Below, one piece after another: positions 13,104 through 14,551 of a DNA stretch of 14,551 bases. A program made the translations under genes and the position numbers. This DNA comes from an uncultured Clostridium sp. GTDB lineage: Bacteria; Bacillota; Clostridia; TANB77; CAG-508. Every line of letters starts with the position of its first letter. Position 1 is the stretch's first letter. The DNA lies in the NCBI GenBank assembly GCA_902462295.1, contig CABQAZ010000030.1, forward strand, positions 1 to 14,551, read 5' to 3'. The notes below the pieces were generated by a model. That model was not told where the DNA came from. It saw only the letters and a program-made list of their open reading frames with translations, and did not search any database.

Positions 13104-14378
13104 TTACTTTTCTATATTTTTCAAAAAATATACAGTATTAATAGTTATAGAATTTGCAACTGCTACAATTTCTTGTTTTGTTACATTTTGAATTTTCTCT
13201 ATATATTGTTCTAATGATGTTTTTGTATCTGTTAATTCTTGTCCAAAAAAGTAAGTAATTTCTGTATCTTGTTCATCATCAATACTTTTTATTCCTGATA
13301 TTATTCCATTTTTTGCATTTTCTATATCTTCATCTGTAAATACTCCGTTTTTCATATCTTCTAATTGTTTACGTATTATTTCTAGAGCTTTTTCATAATT
13401 TTTTATTTCTATTCCACATCTTATAAATATATTACTTTTATATCTTACATAACTTGAACCTGCTGTATATGCCAAACTAGCTTTTTCTCTTACTTCTTGG
13501 AACATTTTTGAATTTGCTGTTCCTCCTAATATTGCATTATACAACATTGCATCATATTTTTGTTCTTCATTATCTAATTCTAAATCTAGTCCTATTACTA
13601 TTTTTCCTTGTGTTACATCCATTTCTTCTTTTATTTCTTTTTCTTGTACTATTTCTTTTGTTTCAATTTTGTTTATTTTATAATTTGCTTCTCTTTCTTG
13701 CAATTTTTGAATATTTTCGTTTTTTTCTACTATATCTTTTACTTCTTCTATATTTCCTGATACAAATATATCTATTTTGCATTCTGAAATCATTTTTTTA
13801 TAATATTCATATAAGTTTTTAGGTGTAATATTCTCTAAATCTTCAATATATCCATATTTATATAATCCATATGGTTCATCTTTGTACATTTCTTCTATAC
13901 ATCTATCAAATGCATATCTTGCCTTATTATCAGTTTTTCCTTGTATTATTCTTTTGACATTTTCTTTTTCTTGTTGAACATATTCTTTTTTGAATTCCCC
14001 ATTTTCTACTAATGGATTAAAAACTATCTCAAGTACTTTTTCTATTGATGTTTTCAACATATTTTCATCAGATTGTGGAAGAAATTTATCATTTATTGCT
14101 TCTATATAAAATTTTAGTATATGATTATCTCCTGTTTTGTCTAAACCACAATCAAAACTTGCTCCGTACATTTCTTCCATTTCTTTACTTATTTGTGCTT
14201 GTGTTGGCATATTTTTGCTTCCTCTTCTTAATACAGCTGATATTAACGAATTTTTAGTTACATTTTCTCTGCTTATTGGCATTGTTAAAAATATAGCTAT
14301 TAAGTTTGTTTTAAATTTATCTGTTTGTATTTCATGTAATTTTATTCCTTTTTTTATTTCATTTTCTTTATATCTCAT
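13104..14378 (-). CDS. ymfF: M16-family peptidase homologue lacking zinc motif, YmfF type (EF-P modification-associated)
   Basis: 424 residues. It has the M16 fold pattern, but no HxxEH where the zinc site should be: the corresponding stretch reads SLISAVLRRGSKNM (44-57). The C-terminal half keeps the substrate-contacting REKASLAY segment (297-304). This inactive-plus-active arrangement with the next gene is like other M16 heterodimers, in which one subunit carries zinc and the other binds substrate. The start is ATG at 14378, with AAAGGA 10 bases upstream. It has its own promoter after the rpsU terminator and is the first gene of a two-gene operon with the YmfH-type gene. It is a confident family call; the EF-P role is taken from Bacillus. 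Confidence 0.86.
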   Translation of the reverse strand: MRYKENEIKKGIKLHEIQTDKFKTNLIAIFLTMPISRENVTKNSLISAVLRRGSKNMPTQAQISKEMEEMYGASFDCGLDKTGDNHILKFYIEAINDKFLPQSDENMLKTSIEKVLEIVFNPLVENGEFKKEYVQQEKENVKRIIQGKTDNKARYAFDRCIEEMYKDEPYGLYKYGYIEDLENITPKNLYEYYKKMISECKIDIFVSGNIEEVKDIVEKNENIQKLQEREANYKINKIETKEIVQEKEIKEEMDVTQGKIVIGLDLELDNEEQKYDAMLYNAILGGTANSKMFQEVREKASLAYTAGSSYVRYKSNIFIRCGIEIKNYEKALEIIRKQLEDMKNGVFTDEDIENAKNGIISGIKSIDDEQDTEITYFFGQELTDTKTSLEQYIEKIQNVTKQEIVAVANSITINTVYFLKNIEK

Positions 14379-14414
14379 TTTTTATCATTCCTTTCCATTT
14401 TTTTGCTATTATAT

Positions 14415-14444
14415 AGTATAATATATTTCTAATTAATTATTCAA
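14415..14444 (-). promoter_or_regulatory. Promoter of the ymfF-ymfH operon
   Basis: On the minus strand, TTGAAT (14439-14444), 18 bases and TATACT (14415-14420) lie about 36 bases before the ATG at 14378. A second TATAAT-like hexamer follows 1-2 bases later. Confidence 0.6.
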
Positions 14445-14457
14445 GTTTTTTTGCATA

Positions 14458-14490
14458 AAAAAAATCCCACAATTTATGTGGAATTTTTTT
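14458..14490 (-). terminator. Rho-independent terminator of rpsU
   Basis: Arms 14458-14471 and 14477-14490 (core CCCACA / TGTGG) form a 14-bp hairpin with a 5-base loop. The single non-Watson-Crick pair is a C-A mismatch in plus-strand RNA but a G-U wobble in minus-strand RNA, so it is built for the minus strand. It starts at the rpsU stop codon and ends in a T-run. Confidence 0.88.
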
Positions 14491-14551
14491 AAAATTTTCT
14501 TTTTCTTGCTGCCTCTGATTTTTTCTTTCTTTTTACACTTGGTTTTTCATA
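14489..14551 (-). CDS. rpsU: 30S ribosomal protein S21, C-terminal 20 residues (partial; start beyond right edge)
   Basis: The visible end reads YEKPSVKRKKKSEAARKRKF and then TAA. PSVKRKKKSEAARKRKF is the strongly conserved basic tail of bacterial S21, a small-subunit protein that helps initiation. The frame runs open to the right edge. Its stop codon is part of the terminator hairpin. Confidence 0.9.
   Translation of the reverse strand, partial: YEKPSVKRKKKSEAARKRKF

Noticed and set aside
12242..14421. Plus-strand frames opposite the M16 genes
   Set aside because: They are hydrophobic shadows of two clear M16 family genes.

Overview
The window is a very AT-rich stretch of a low-GC Gram-positive genome. 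A Spo0E-family gene with a nearby Spo0A-type box, an isopeptide/thioester surface adhesin and CCA-encoding tRNA genes all point to an endospore-forming member of the Clostridia. I cannot name a species from sequence alone. All protein genes but one lie on the minus strand, so the layout is best read from right to left.

Right end to 10.7 kb: the last 20 codons of rpsU (ribosomal protein S21) end in a hairpin terminator. A new promoter then starts a two-gene operon of M16-family peptidase homologues. The first gene lacks the zinc motif (YmfF type) and the second has it (YmfH type); this pair is linked in Bacillus to elongation factor P modification. Next come a short Spo0E-like phosphatase gene with its own promoter and terminator, and a divergent Ham1/ITPase-like gene.

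10.4-10.7 kb, plus strand: a strong promoter drives a tRNA-Gly(GCC)/tRNA-Cys(GCA) pair that ends in a hairpin terminator shared with the converging Ham1-like gene. Both tRNAs have one unusual position.

9.0-10.4 kb: a secreted D-alanyl-D-alanine carboxypeptidase (plus strand) is divergent from a 1755-residue surface protein (minus strand). The surface protein has a signal peptide, an N-terminal thioester domain, four copies of an FDLAL-type repeat module, two SpaA/Cna-B-like domains, one D2-like fimbrial domain and a C-terminal membrane helix. It has no LPXTG motif.

1-3.7 kb, minus strand: after a terminator there is a compact operon. It encodes a small secreted or membrane protein with VirB2/TrbC-like topology, a 793-residue TadZ/CpaE-like protein, and a membrane-anchored GAF-GGDEF protein that runs off the left edge. 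The TadZ/CpaE-like protein combines a pseudo-receiver, two AT-hooks, LPGF tandem repeats and a ParA fold with a broken Walker A. The receiver, ATPase and GGDEF domains all lack residues their families need for catalysis or phosphorylation. This makes the operon the most unusual part of the window and a candidate for an undescribed pilus-like or secretion-like assembly whose other parts may lie to the left. The membership of a pilus system is inference; the domain degeneracy is read directly from the sequence.
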